Source of the DNA: an uncultured Candidatus Saccharibacteria bacterium
Lineage (GTDB): Bacteria > Patescibacteria > Saccharimonadia > Saccharimonadales > UBA6022
Assembly: GCA_946479115.1 (NCBI GenBank)
Contig: CAMLED010000001.1
Coordinates: 7,301-71,300, forward strand
Direction: 5' to 3'
DNA length: 64,000 nucleotides
A program made the position numbers and the translations under genes. The notes beneath the pieces were generated by a model that was not told the DNA's origin, searched no databases, and worked only from the letters and a program-made list of their open reading frames with translations. Shown here piece by piece: positions 24,697 to 34,013 of this stretch; the stretch's first letter is position 1; each line of letters begins with the position of its first letter.

Positions 24697-26792
24697 CAAG
24701 AAAAACAGTCCTGATATCTCTCATGGCATTGTGCTCGATATCATTGTCGCTGCTTAACTCGCATCAATCGTCTGCAGAGTCATACACAAAGAGTAATCAA
24801 ATCAGCGATGCTGTGTTTTATAACTATACGTCCATGGATCAAACGCAAATTCAGAATTTTATTAATGCATTTCCAAAAAGCTGTTTATTATCACAAAATT
24901 ATCCCAATGGCCTTAGCTGGGTAACCTTTAAAGAGCCTACAGGCTACTCAACCTACGGTGACAGTGACGTATCACCAGCAAGAATCATCTGGAAAGCCTC
25001 TCAGCTATATAAAATCAACCCTCAGGTTATTTTAACTACTCTTGAAAAAGAGCAGAGTCTTATCTCTGGATTATCTTCGGCAGGCTGTCCTGTACGGGCA
25101 TACAACTCGGCAATGGGCTACAATTGCCCTGATGGAAGTGAAAATGCCCTCAAGACATACCCTAACTTAGGTATTACCGGTACCTGTGTCGCTCAAGAAA
25201 GTAATGCTGGTTTTTCCCGACAGGTTAACCATGCAGCCTGGCAATTAAGCTTTGATGGAAAGCGCGCAAACGGTGATCTTAGCTGGATGGGTGATGGTGC
25301 TGTCTACTATTACGGTCGCATGACTCAAGGTAATCGATCACGACAAAGCGGTCAACCGTCAACCTATTATGATGGCTACACGATTATTAACGGCGAGTCT
25401 GTATTTATGGAGAACGGAGCTACCGCTGCGCTATACAACTACACACCCCATTTCACCAACTTTGACACAATATTCAGTAAGTGGTTCGGCTCGCCAATCA
25501 CGCCAATGTTAACCGAATGTAATAGTAAAGTTGCCGATATCGCTTGCGTATGGAGTGCACGAAAGAGCGATGGATCACAGTTCCTTACTACATCAAAGAC
25601 CGAGTTAAGCAATGCGGTCTATACTTACGGGTGGACGAACGAAGGAATTGCGTTCTATGCCTCAAACACTGAAAAGCCCGGAACAATTGCCGTTCATCGT
25701 CTCTTGAAAAATAATCTGCATTACTTCACAGCGGACGGAAGCGAATATACGACATTAAAAAACTCGGGAAGTTGGATAGATGAAGGAACCGCCTTCTACG
25801 TCTTACCTCCAGCAACATCGAACGCATCACACAAGATTTATAAGCTATACAATTCAATAACTCAGAAGTCCTACTTAACAACCGACGGAGATCAGAAAGA
25901 CTACCTGCTCAATAGTGGATATCAACTAGAATCAAACGCCTTTAATTCGTTCAGTGGATTCGCATCCCTACCAACACCACAAATTAATAGACTTAATCTC
26001 TACCAATTGAAAAGCACTTCTGGATATTTTTATACAACAAATCTTGTCGAACTTGAAGCCACAATTAAAATGGGATACTCGTACGAAGGAGTAGTTACTT
26101 CAACAAATATATCAAGTATCGGCACGCCAATATATCGACTTCAGAAAAATGGTGTATACCTCTACACCGCTGACACATCAGAGAAAAATACCGCTATAAA
26201 TAAGTATGGATACGCGTATGAAGGTGTTGGATTCTACATCGATGATAGTAGCGATCCAGTCTACAGACTGGCTAACATTAATACCGGTAACTATTTATAT
26301 AGTAGTAATATTGATAAAGTCATGTCGCTCATAAATACTGATGGTTGGGTCTACGAGAGTATGCTCGTTGATAGTAATAATGGCACTTCGCCTGTATATA
26401 GATTCTTAAACCAATTTAACAGCAGGCACTTCTATACGATAGATATAAACGAAGCTGCAAGAATAGTAAATAAAGGCTGGACGTACGAGACGGTCGCCTT
26501 CTATGCAAGTAAAAATTCTGGTTTACCGGTATATCGTCTACTCTCCCGTGATAAACATTTTTATACAACAGATATCAACGAAAAGAATAATGCCATAAAC
26601 AAATACGGATATACATACGAGGGAGTGGTATTCTATGTTAGCGAAACCGTAACAGATAGCCCGACCTATCGGTTGCAGGGAGGTAGGGATGAATATTTCT
26701 ACACCGCAAGTAGCTCTGAACGAGACACGGCCGTAAACAAATACGGATACTTTTATGAAGGCAAGGGGTTCTATCTTCCAGCCACTAATTAG
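24693..26792 (+). CDS. Secreted lytic-type protein with nine DUF5648-like repeats
   Basis: This 699-residue protein has a Sec signal peptide (1-29, ending near SSAES). Residues 35-265 form a domain with 'PQVILTTLEKEQSLI' whose Glu residues resemble lysozyme/glucosaminidase-type catalytic helices, plus several Cys; the enzymatic role is inferred. Residues 270-699 hold nine repeats of about 45 residues with the pattern 'P-x-Y-R-L...F-Y-T-x-x-x-x-E...Y-G-Y-x-Y-E-G-x-x-F-Y', matching the DUF5648 repeat, often found in secreted wall-associated proteins. It would bind or cut cell-wall polymer outside the cell. It is coupled to the upstream anchored protein. Confidence 0.8.
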   Translation: MTRKTVLISLMALCSISLSLLNSHQSSAESYTKSNQISDAVFYNYTSMDQTQIQNFINAFPKSCLLSQNYPNGLSWVTFKEPTGYSTYGDSDVSPARIIWKASQLYKINPQVILTTLEKEQSLISGLSSAGCPVRAYNSAMGYNCPDGSENALKTYPNLGITGTCVAQESNAGFSRQVNHAAWQLSFDGKRANGDLSWMGDGAVYYYGRMTQGNRSRQSGQPSTYYDGYTIINGESVFMENGATAALYNYTPHFTNFDTIFSKWFGSPITPMLTECNSKVADIACVWSARKSDGSQFLTTSKTELSNAVYTYGWTNEGIAFYASNTEKPGTIAVHRLLKNNLHYFTADGSEYTTLKNSGSWIDEGTAFYVLPPATSNASHKIYKLYNSITQKSYLTTDGDQKDYLLNSGYQLESNAFNSFSGFASLPTPQINRLNLYQLKSTSGYFYTTNLVELEATIKMGYSYEGVVTSTNISSIGTPIYRLQKNGVYLYTADTSEKNTAINKYGYAYEGVGFYIDDSSDPVYRLANINTGNYLYSSNIDKVMSLINTDGWVYESMLVDSNNGTSPVYRFLNQFNSRHFYTIDINEAARIVNKGWTYETVAFYASKNSGLPVYRLLSRDKHFYTTDINEKNNAINKYGYTYEGVVFYVSETVTDSPTYRLQGGRDEYFYTASSSERDTAVNKYGYFYEGKGFYLPATN

Positions 26793-26859
26793 ACAATGCA
26801 AGCAATCCCACTCGCTTCTCGTTAACTCTATTCTAGTGTATAATTTATCTTAAATACTT

Positions 26860-28527
26860 ATGATTGACGATCATAACTTTGTTATGAATATACTTAAATA
26901 CACCCACATAAAAACGATAGTACGATGGCTCTTAATATACAAACTAGAGTTGTCATTCGCTTTCATCTTTACTATTATCTTTGTGCTTGGTCATCTGCTA
27001 TCGACATACGCAAGTATTGATATAACAATAGGTGGTCGAATAACTCTAATTTCTTTTTGTGCTGGGGTAATTATTTGGATCTTAATCTTCTTGATTTTAA
27101 TAGCCATCAAGCAACAACTATTACAAAAACATACTTCTCGAGAATCTAACCTCCTGCGAAGCTTTTCTGATAAAAAACTATGGTTTGTAACTTCAGCTGT
27201 TATCTTCCTCTGTTATCTCCCTATTATTCTGACGTGTTTCTCTGTCCTATCTCCAGACTCATGGAGCAGCGTCAAGCAGGCAACTGGTGAATTGCCCCTA
27301 ACTAACGCCCATCCAATTATCTTCACTGCATTTGTGAGTGTTTTTATTCATGTTGGCTTGCTATTTGGTAGCTTAGAATTTGGGCTCTTATTATTTTCTC
27401 TTGCGCAATCAGCAATTCTGGCATTGATATTTGCTAAAATTATCGTTTGGATGCGCCGAGAAAAAATCAATAAAAGTTTTATCATGTTAACATTTCTTTT
27501 CTATGCAGTCTTACCAATAAATGCAATTGCTGGAATTATTATGTGGAAAGATATTTTATTCGCAGGATTTGGCCTTTTATTCTTACTGTTACTACGCAAA
27601 CTGTATTTAGAAAAAGATAAATTCTTTATTAAGAAGAACTTATTTTATTTCATTTTCATAGCCTTCTTATTCTGTACATGGAGAAACAATGGTATTTATG
27701 CATATATTATCTTCCTTGCACTTGCACTGATTATTAATCATAAATTATTTCTTAGTAAAAAATATCTATCGCTTCTATTTGCGCCAATTGTGCTATTCGT
27801 CATATATTCCACATTCTCCTCATTAATATCCACACCTACTTCTCTAGGGGAATCAATGAGCTTACCTCTTCAGCAAATCGCACGAACAGTAAAATATCAC
27901 AGCAATTCTATCACTAGTGAAGACAAGGCTACAATAAATGAAATATTGCCCTACCATCAGCTAGACGAAATATACAATCCTGGCTTATCCGACCCCGTCA
28001 AAAGCTCATTTAATGTTACGGTATTTAAGGAAAATAAAAGCAAATATCTCAAGCTATGGGCTAAGCTGTTCATAGAACACAAGAAAACATATTTAGCCGC
28101 TACCTTATACAACACATATGGCTACGTCTACCCATACTACTCGTCCTCTACAACGACCGATATTGTACCTGATAATGCCAGCCACTTTAATGCCCTCCAG
28201 GATTATACTGATAGTGGCTATAGCAGCGGGGCCAAGCCTGCGGTTGAGAAGTACCAGGCAATACTTACCAGTGTATTACCCGTTCTACGGAACATAGGTC
28301 TCTATACATGTATAATTTTACTAGGATTATATGCCGCGATTATTAAAAAGAAGTGGGAACTCACAGGAATATTCATTATTCTGTCGTGTCTTTTTCTCAC
28401 TACTATACTAGGGCCAGTTAACGGAGAATTTAGGTATTTATATTTATTTGTCGTTGCAGCGCCATTCATTATAGGTTCAATATTTTCTGCTAAAAAACCC
28501 GAAAGGACTAAGAACAAATATGTCTAA
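26860..28527 (+). CDS. Polytopic membrane protein, DUF6020-like
   Basis: This 555-residue protein has about twelve membrane spans, with a first extracytoplasmic loop containing 'LSPDSWSSVKQATGELP' and 'NAHPIIFTAFVSVFI'. These match DUF6020-type glycan membrane proteins, which resemble GT-C glycosyltransferases; the Asp in 'SPDSW' sits where GT-C enzymes keep a catalytic acid. A long outside loop spans about 330-480. A second ATG at 26884 (MNILKYTH) is a possible start. TATAAT at 26839-26844 is a likely -10 box. It overlaps the next gene by 8 bases. Confidence 0.7.
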   Translation: MIDDHNFVMNILKYTHIKTIVRWLLIYKLELSFAFIFTIIFVLGHLLSTYASIDITIGGRITLISFCAGVIIWILIFLILIAIKQQLLQKHTSRESNLLRSFSDKKLWFVTSAVIFLCYLPIILTCFSVLSPDSWSSVKQATGELPLTNAHPIIFTAFVSVFIHVGLLFGSLEFGLLLFSLAQSAILALIFAKIIVWMRREKINKSFIMLTFLFYAVLPINAIAGIIMWKDILFAGFGLLFLLLLRKLYLEKDKFFIKKNLFYFIFIAFLFCTWRNNGIYAYIIFLALALIINHKLFLSKKYLSLLFAPIVLFVIYSTFSSLISTPTSLGESMSLPLQQIARTVKYHSNSITSEDKATINEILPYHQLDEIYNPGLSDPVKSSFNVTVFKENKSKYLKLWAKLFIEHKKTYLAATLYNTYGYVYPYYSSSTTTDIVPDNASHFNALQDYTDSGYSSGAKPAVEKYQAILTSVLPVLRNIGLYTCIILLGLYAAIIKKKWELTGIFIILSCLFLTTILGPVNGEFRYLYLFVVAAPFIIGSIFSAKKPERTKNKYV

Positions 28528-29809
28528 AAAAACCGCAGTAAAGGATTATCTGAAGCAGTCAGAGCTACTAGTGAAAACATACAGAAATACAAAAAAACTG
28601 TATCCCGTAGTTAAACATCAATTGCATAGAGCTTCACGGATTAAGAACATTACAAAATGGCGGCAGTACCAAAACTACGTCTTAAATCATCAGCTAGATA
28701 AGCAAAATTTCGTACCTATAACTGAGGATAAATATTCAAACGAAACATCAAAGAAGCTTATTGCTTACTATTTACCTCAATATTATCAAATACCTCAAAA
28801 TGACGAATGGTTCGGACGAGGCTTCACCGAATGGAGCAACTGTGCGAAAGCTGTTCCTCAGTTTGCTGGGCACTGGCAACCACACTTACCTATCGATGTG
28901 GGCTTCTATAACCTTGAGAGCACACATATAATGCACCGTCAGATTGAACTTGCAAAGATGTACGGCATCCATGGATTCTGCTTTTATTACTACTGGTTCT
29001 CTGGTGGTGACAAAATCATGGAAAAGCCAATCAATAACTGGCTCAATGACAAGAGTATCGACTTTCCTTTTATGTTCTTTTGGGCAAACGAAGATTGGAC
29101 TAATACCTGGGGCGCTCAAGGTGACTTAGGTACAAAAACTTATAGTGCAAAAATGAAACCGAGTGATGTTAAAAAGTTTGTTGATGATATTATCCCCTTT
29201 CTAAAAGACAAGAGATACATCACCGTAGACGGCAAACCTCATATTATTATTTACCAGGCGAAGAAGGATCCTTATTTGCCTGAGTTTATTAAAAATATTG
29301 GAGAGCTGCTTGAGAAGCGAGGTGTAAAGAAACCGTACATCTCATTAGTATTTCCTGACGATTTTGACAAAAACTATAATCCAAAAGATTTTGGGGCAGA
29401 TGCCGCCGTTGAATTTGGTTCACACCTGCGAGTAATGCCAGACGAGGTTCCGGCACTAGAAACAAACAAAAAGATCGTAAACCCACTTGCAAAGGTTACC
29501 GAATATGACATGGAAGCATTTATTAATAAGGATAAGTTTCTGTATGACACAAACTACCCGGTCTTTAAAGGTGTAATGACACATTTCGATAACACTGCTA
29601 GAAAAATATATAGCGGTGCACAAATATTCTCAATCTCTCCTGAACTCTACCAGAAGTGGCTGACAGCTCAAATAAAAAGCTCTACCACCGATCAAATCTT
29701 CATTACCGCCTGGAACGAATGGGCTGAAGGTATGCACTTAGAACCTGATCAAAAATATGGATATGCCTATCTACAGGCAACCAAGAACGCGCTCGAAGCT
29801 GACAAATAA
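28520..29809 (+). CDS. WbsX-like/GH99-like glycan protein
   Basis: This 429-residue protein has a family-typical core starting near residue 75: 'KLIAYYLPQYYQIPQNDEWF', 'GFTEWSNCAKAVP', 'YGIHGFCFYYYWFSG', 'FFWANEDWTNTWG' and the final 'TAWNEWAEGMHLEPD'. These match the WbsX family (PF14307), related to GH99 and found in O-antigen clusters. Members are called glycosyltransferases or hydrolases; the activity is unsettled. The N-terminal 75 residues are extra and basic. No signal peptide is seen. It is translationally coupled to the upstream membrane protein by an 8-base overlap. Confidence 0.88.
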   Translation: MSKKTAVKDYLKQSELLVKTYRNTKKLYPVVKHQLHRASRIKNITKWRQYQNYVLNHQLDKQNFVPITEDKYSNETSKKLIAYYLPQYYQIPQNDEWFGRGFTEWSNCAKAVPQFAGHWQPHLPIDVGFYNLESTHIMHRQIELAKMYGIHGFCFYYYWFSGGDKIMEKPINNWLNDKSIDFPFMFFWANEDWTNTWGAQGDLGTKTYSAKMKPSDVKKFVDDIIPFLKDKRYITVDGKPHIIIYQAKKDPYLPEFIKNIGELLEKRGVKKPYISLVFPDDFDKNYNPKDFGADAAVEFGSHLRVMPDEVPALETNKKIVNPLAKVTEYDMEAFINKDKFLYDTNYPVFKGVMTHFDNTARKIYSGAQIFSISPELYQKWLTAQIKSSTTDQIFITAWNEWAEGMHLEPDQKYGYAYLQATKNALEADK

Positions 29810-29827
29810 ATAAGGTTTATCAACTTT

Positions 29828-31543
29828 CTACTCAACGTGTTTATAAGCGGCGTTGTAGAGTTTCTCCGAGAGTTCAGTGATAACACCTTTTTCTATAGTG
29901 TACATTTTTTTGTTAGAGACTTCGTGAAGAATCTTTCCGAATATTCGCTCCACTGCGTGTGCAGTCGTACCGTCAACTTGACCTCTTTCGGTATCAAAGT
30001 CTGCGGCCGATAAACCAGATTCGAGCAAAGGAGATAGGAAGTCTACCCTACACCAGAACATTGTTCCGCCAAAATACGGGTATTTGGTTTGAGCACGAAC
30101 GACTCTTTTGAATAGTTTGGCATCGGCGAATGACTCCAAGATTGTTCCAATACGCTCTCTATTGGCACCCATGTATCTTTTAAGCGACACTACGTGATCT
30201 GCTGGTCCAATAACCCCAGTATTTGTATTTTCCAAGGTCTCAATTATATTCGAAACATCTGATGGGATCAGTTGACTCAATAAACTTTCAAGCCATTCAT
30301 TACCATCTTTACGGTGCAAGCTCTTTTTACTATGTAGCTTCAAAATGTAGGCATATTGTTTAGCCTTGCTAATCTTGTCAGCAATTACAAGGAACGGAAG
30401 TACATCCCTTCCGCGATTCGGCAGACCAATTATATTCGTCGTACCGTGATATTTGTTAATATTATCAAGAACAATATCTTTGTCTTTCAGTTGTACCGAT
30501 ACGAACAAATCAAATGGTACATTAATATTATTGAGTTTTGCTTTTATTTCTGGCCATAAACTGGGGTAGTAAAGATGCAGAACAATCGCAAGTTTTGCTT
30601 TAGGTGATGTTTTTATATGGAATGAATCTGCTATTTTCTGATACGTCCGATTTCTCATAGAACCTATGAAGTTCCATACCAATTTATTGCGTAGTACAGT
30701 TTTCCTTAAAATTTTTCGTGCTGTAGCTGGTATGCCGTCCCTATCAATTGAGTCTCTTATTTTTCGAGGGTAGCGCGTAGAAAAAATCTTCACAATGAAA
30801 TTCGGGTGCCTAGATTTCACTAGCCTCTTTGGATTAATAACCCTGTCACCATAAATACCTTTGTATTTTGTTAAGATCTCAACAAAATAACGCGTATCTT
30901 CCTTGGGATCATTTCGTGACCCACGAGTACCACTTCGTATACGATAATTTATTGGATTACGTTCTACTAGTTTGAATGTTACACCATCAAGCGATAACCC
31001 AATAAAGAAGTCCCAATCTTCAGCAACCTTTTCAACCTCAAAGCGATGATCTTTTATCGCTTTTTTCCTAATCAAAGAGGCTGGCGTCACATGAAGCTCT
31101 TGAAGCTGCAACAACTCTGGTGTGAATTCTGGAAAATCAGTATCCGGCCGTCCAAGCCAGTCGCCTACAAAGCGCCAGTTTGGGTAAACAACGTCTACGT
31201 CGTACTCTTTTGCGACTTTATAGCTCTTACTGATATAGCGAGGACTGAAGTAGTCATCAGCGTCTAGATAGGAGATATACTCGCCTTTAGCAAGCTTCAT
31301 ACCTTCGTTTCGAGTATAGACAACCCCTTTGTTCTCACGATTGATATATCGAATATTTCGATCAGGGTTTTTATTAATTACACCTTTAATAACTGCGTCA
31401 CTATCATCAGTAGATCCATCATTAATAATAATCAGTTCAATATTTGAGTACGTCTGATTCAACACACTTTCAATAGCCTTTGTTACATACTCACCATAAT
31501 TATAGTTGGTAATAATAATGGAAATTAGAGGTTTATTTTTCAT
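29828..31543 (-). CDS. GT2 glycosyltransferase fused to a rhamnan synthesis protein F (RgpF) domain
   Basis: This 571-residue protein has an N-terminal GT-A domain (1-215) with 'ISIIITNYNYGEYVTKAIES', 'IIINDGSTDDSD' and 'YISYLDADDYF'. The C-terminal domain (about 310-560) matches RgpF (PF05045) through 'LAIVLHLYYPSLWPEI', 'LPNRGRDVLPFL' and 'YAYILKLHSKKS'. RgpF domains act in rhamnose-glucose polysaccharide synthesis in streptococci, so this fusion probably extends a rhamnose-containing chain, consistent with the rml operon nearby. It is translationally coupled to the upstream GT2 gene (ATGA at 31540-31543). Confidence 0.9.
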   Translation of the reverse strand: MKNKPLISIIITNYNYGEYVTKAIESVLNQTYSNIELIIINDGSTDDSDAVIKGVINKNPDRNIRYINRENKGVVYTRNEGMKLAKGEYISYLDADDYFSPRYISKSYKVAKEYDVDVVYPNWRFVGDWLGRPDTDFPEFTPELLQLQELHVTPASLIRKKAIKDHRFEVEKVAEDWDFFIGLSLDGVTFKLVERNPINYRIRSGTRGSRNDPKEDTRYFVEILTKYKGIYGDRVINPKRLVKSRHPNFIVKIFSTRYPRKIRDSIDRDGIPATARKILRKTVLRNKLVWNFIGSMRNRTYQKIADSFHIKTSPKAKLAIVLHLYYPSLWPEIKAKLNNINVPFDLFVSVQLKDKDIVLDNINKYHGTTNIIGLPNRGRDVLPFLVIADKISKAKQYAYILKLHSKKSLHRKDGNEWLESLLSQLIPSDVSNIIETLENTNTGVIGPADHVVSLKRYMGANRERIGTILESFADAKLFKRVVRAQTKYPYFGGTMFWCRVDFLSPLLESGLSAADFDTERGQVDGTTAHAVERIFGKILHEVSNKKMYTIEKGVITELSEKLYNAAYKHVE

Positions 31544-32637
31544 TTTATTCTCCTTATTGAACGCGAAACTCTTGCCAACTTATTACCTATCCGATAAGCT
31601 TTCGAGTTAACAATTTCTTCTTTTTCTCTTTCGAGTCTAATTGCTCTACTTGACATCTTTTGTAACTCAGCCCGTAATTCAGTCTCTATATTCCTTTGTA
31701 ATTCATTACTTTTTTCAGTCTCTATATAGTTTGTATACGTAATTCTAGATAAGGATAAAAGTAACGTACCGCTCAATTCTGGAAATTTTTCAACAAACTC
31801 ATTCATAAGATTCGTTTTGGCTGAATTATCAATGCGATTTAATACTTCTACCGTCCCCTTAATATGTCCATCAATAATTCTTTTATTCTTATTCTTAGCA
31901 CCATACATTTTCAATAACTCTGCATATAGTACGAGATGACCAATCCCATGCTTTTTCCAAATCTCATCCCTATCTTGATGTGTTGTTTCCCACCATATTC
32001 CTGCACGATGTTTTCTATATACTGCCATCGTTTCATTGATAAACCCTATTTTGCCAAACTGAGCATGAAATAAGTGCATATACCAGTCAATCGGCATGAC
32101 ATTTGGATTAACAGCCGTATAATCTTGACGCCTATATAACACAGAATTGGTGTGGATAAAGTTCGTTTTTAATAAGTCCTCTAGTTTAAAGTCAGTCTTG
32201 TCAGTTAATTTTGGAAAAATTGAACTTAACTCCTCACCCTCCTCAAACACTACATTAACAGGGTGAAAGACTAGGGCGTAATCATTATTTTTTTCCAAGA
32301 AATCTACTTGTTTTTGCAGTTTGGTTGATTCTGTCCAGAAATCATCACCTTCACAAACAGCTACATATTTACCCCTAGCTATTTGATACATTTCCTTCAA
32401 GAATAATACTCCCGATTTAGAATACCTATTCTTTGTCTGAAGTACGGGACGGAATATTGCAGGATATTTATTTATAAATTTTTGAATTACTTTTTGAGTT
32501 CCGTCAGTAGAAGCATCATCGTGAATGATAATTTCATATGAGAAATTTACGTCCTGCATTAAAAAGCCCTCTAAGGCTTGTTCGATATATTTTTCCTGAT
32601 TATATGAGATACATATAATACTCACTAGTGGTTTCAT
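31540..32637 (-). CDS. Glycosyltransferase family 2
   Basis: This 365-residue protein has a GT-A domain in its first 240 residues: 'VSIICISYNQEKYIEQALEG', 'IIIHDDASTDGTQKVI' and 'YVAVCEGDDFW' (the ED-D variant of the metal site). 'HRAGIWWET' lies in the acceptor region. The last 60 residues are a charged coiled coil (ETEKSNELQRNIETELRAEL and so on) ending in a basic tail. It is cytoplasmic or peripheral. It precedes the GT2-RgpF gene in the same transcript. Confidence 0.88.
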   Translation of the reverse strand: MKPLVSIICISYNQEKYIEQALEGFLMQDVNFSYEIIIHDDASTDGTQKVIQKFINKYPAIFRPVLQTKNRYSKSGVLFLKEMYQIARGKYVAVCEGDDFWTESTKLQKQVDFLEKNNDYALVFHPVNVVFEEGEELSSIFPKLTDKTDFKLEDLLKTNFIHTNSVLYRRQDYTAVNPNVMPIDWYMHLFHAQFGKIGFINETMAVYRKHRAGIWWETTHQDRDEIWKKHGIGHLVLYAELLKMYGAKNKNKRIIDGHIKGTVEVLNRIDNSAKTNLMNEFVEKFPELSGTLLLSLSRITYTNYIETEKSNELQRNIETELRAELQKMSSRAIRLEREKEEIVNSKAYRIGNKLARVSRSIRRIK

Positions 32638-32682
32638 TCTATTTATATTCTACCACTTTCTCTTAAATAACTCTCTTAAAAG

Positions 32683-33144
32683 CTAGAGACCCATACGCAT
32701 GACCAAAATTCCTGCATCTTCTTTCTCTACCTTAAAACCTAATGATAAATAAAGTTGAACCGCCCTAGTATTTCTTATTTTTACCTCTAAATTAATCGAC
32801 TTTAAATTTAATTTCTCTCTAGCATAATTAATAAGCAATTTTGATGCCTTCTTTGCGATACCTTTGCCCATGTACTCCTTATTGCCAATGAAGATATGAT
32901 ATTCTGCCTCCCCGTGGCGTATACCCGTAAGATATATATTACCAACATATTGATTCCCTACAGTAATAGCGAACCTCTTACAGGTATCGTCTTCTATTAC
33001 ATTTCTTATCCATGCTCGCTCGTCTTCAAGCGTTATTAACCTATTTGGAGCTGATCCTGTATATCTCCATATTTCCGGATCATTTCGCCAAACATATGAT
33101 ACATTTGCGTCCTCTTCTTCTAACGGTCTAATGCGTACATCCAT
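32683..33144 (-). CDS. GNAT family N-acetyltransferase (RimJ/RimL-like)
   Basis: This 153-residue protein shows the GNAT pattern: 'DVRIRPLEEEDANVSYVWRN' at the start, the strand 'YHIFIGNKEYMGKGIAKKAS' with the acetyl-CoA loop (G-x-G-I/A) and 'NTRAVQLYLSLGFKVEKE' in the last helix. This branch often acetylates amino sugars in surface glycan clusters (WecD/PseH-like), which fits its place among aminotransferase and formyltransferase genes. It lies 5 bases after the formyltransferase gene. Confidence 0.88.
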   Translation of the reverse strand: MDVRIRPLEEEDANVSYVWRNDPEIWRYTGSAPNRLITLEDERAWIRNVIEDDTCKRFAITVGNQYVGNIYLTGIRHGEAEYHIFIGNKEYMGKGIAKKASKLLINYAREKLNLKSINLEVKIRNTRAVQLYLSLGFKVEKEDAGILVMRMGL

Positions 33145-33149
33145 TTTTT

Positions 33150-34013
33150 TTATTCTAGCTCTTCGTAGTCTACTAGCTTAATCATTCCATCTACGGTTCT
33201 GATTACTATTTTATTGTCATATTTGAATGCAATTTTCGCCGGTAATACCGAGTGGTATTTTTCTAGCAAATAAGGACTTATGATTTTTTCGGCAAGATAT
33301 ATTCTGTATGAGCCCTGGTCTACAGAAAGTAGCGTACCTTGTCCTCTTATATTGAAGGACTTAATCTTATCAATAATAAGATCTGAATTATCCAAGTTGA
33401 TATTAATTGTTTGATCATCCTCGGTTCTATTGAAATATGAACCTTCACCGTGCTGTCTTTGCCCTAAAAAATTAAATTCATTTTTTTCTAAAATCTTCCA
33501 GCCATTACTAAACGTTCCTTGCTCAAGATCAAACGATACTTTATACACCAATCCCTGATCTATGTCTGGTGTTAATATTACTTCTTTTTGAGAGATAATA
33601 TTCCCAGTATCTATACCTTCATCAATATAGTGCATTGTTGCACCGATAGATTGTCTGTGGGTCATAAAAACGCCGTTAAGTGGCGTTTTTCCCTTGAGGT
33701 CAGGAAGAAGGGTTGGATGAATATTAATGAATAGCTGACCATCTCTCCTGATTTCTCCGACTGGAAGAATAAATGGACAACCATTTGATATTAATATATC
33801 AAAATCTAACGATTTTAATTCATCAACCAATCGTGCCTTATCTTTCATAGTGAATACATCAACTTCAATATCCTCTTGAACGTTAATAGTTGTGATTTGT
33901 TGATCGAGTAAACTATTTTTTAATACATATAGTTTAACAATTTCTACATTCAGTGTATCAACAAGGTACCTAATTACATTCAACCTGTTAGCGATGAGTA
34001 CTATTTTTTTCAT
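33150..34013 (-). CDS. Formyltransferase family protein, probable sugar N-formyltransferase
   Basis: This 287-residue protein carries the formyltransferase core with the Asn-His-Asp catalytic set: Asn97 and His99 in 'INIHPTLLPDLKGKTPLNG' and Asp135 in 'DEGIDTGNIISQ'. In methionyl-tRNA formyltransferase and sugar N-formyltransferases this core moves formyl from N10-formyl-tetrahydrofolate to an amine. Its cluster (aminotransferases, Wzm/Wzt) favours an amino sugar. The C-terminal 80 residues differ from tRNA formyltransferase. Its start overlaps the stop of the upstream gene (ATGA). Confidence 0.85.
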   Translation of the reverse strand: MKKIVLIANRLNVIRYLVDTLNVEIVKLYVLKNSLLDQQITTINVQEDIEVDVFTMKDKARLVDELKSLDFDILISNGCPFILPVGEIRRDGQLFINIHPTLLPDLKGKTPLNGVFMTHRQSIGATMHYIDEGIDTGNIISQKEVILTPDIDQGLVYKVSFDLEQGTFSNGWKILEKNEFNFLGQRQHGEGSYFNRTEDDQTININLDNSDLIIDKIKSFNIRGQGTLLSVDQGSYRIYLAEKIISPYLLEKYHSVLPAKIAFKYDNKIVIRTVDGMIKLVDYEELE

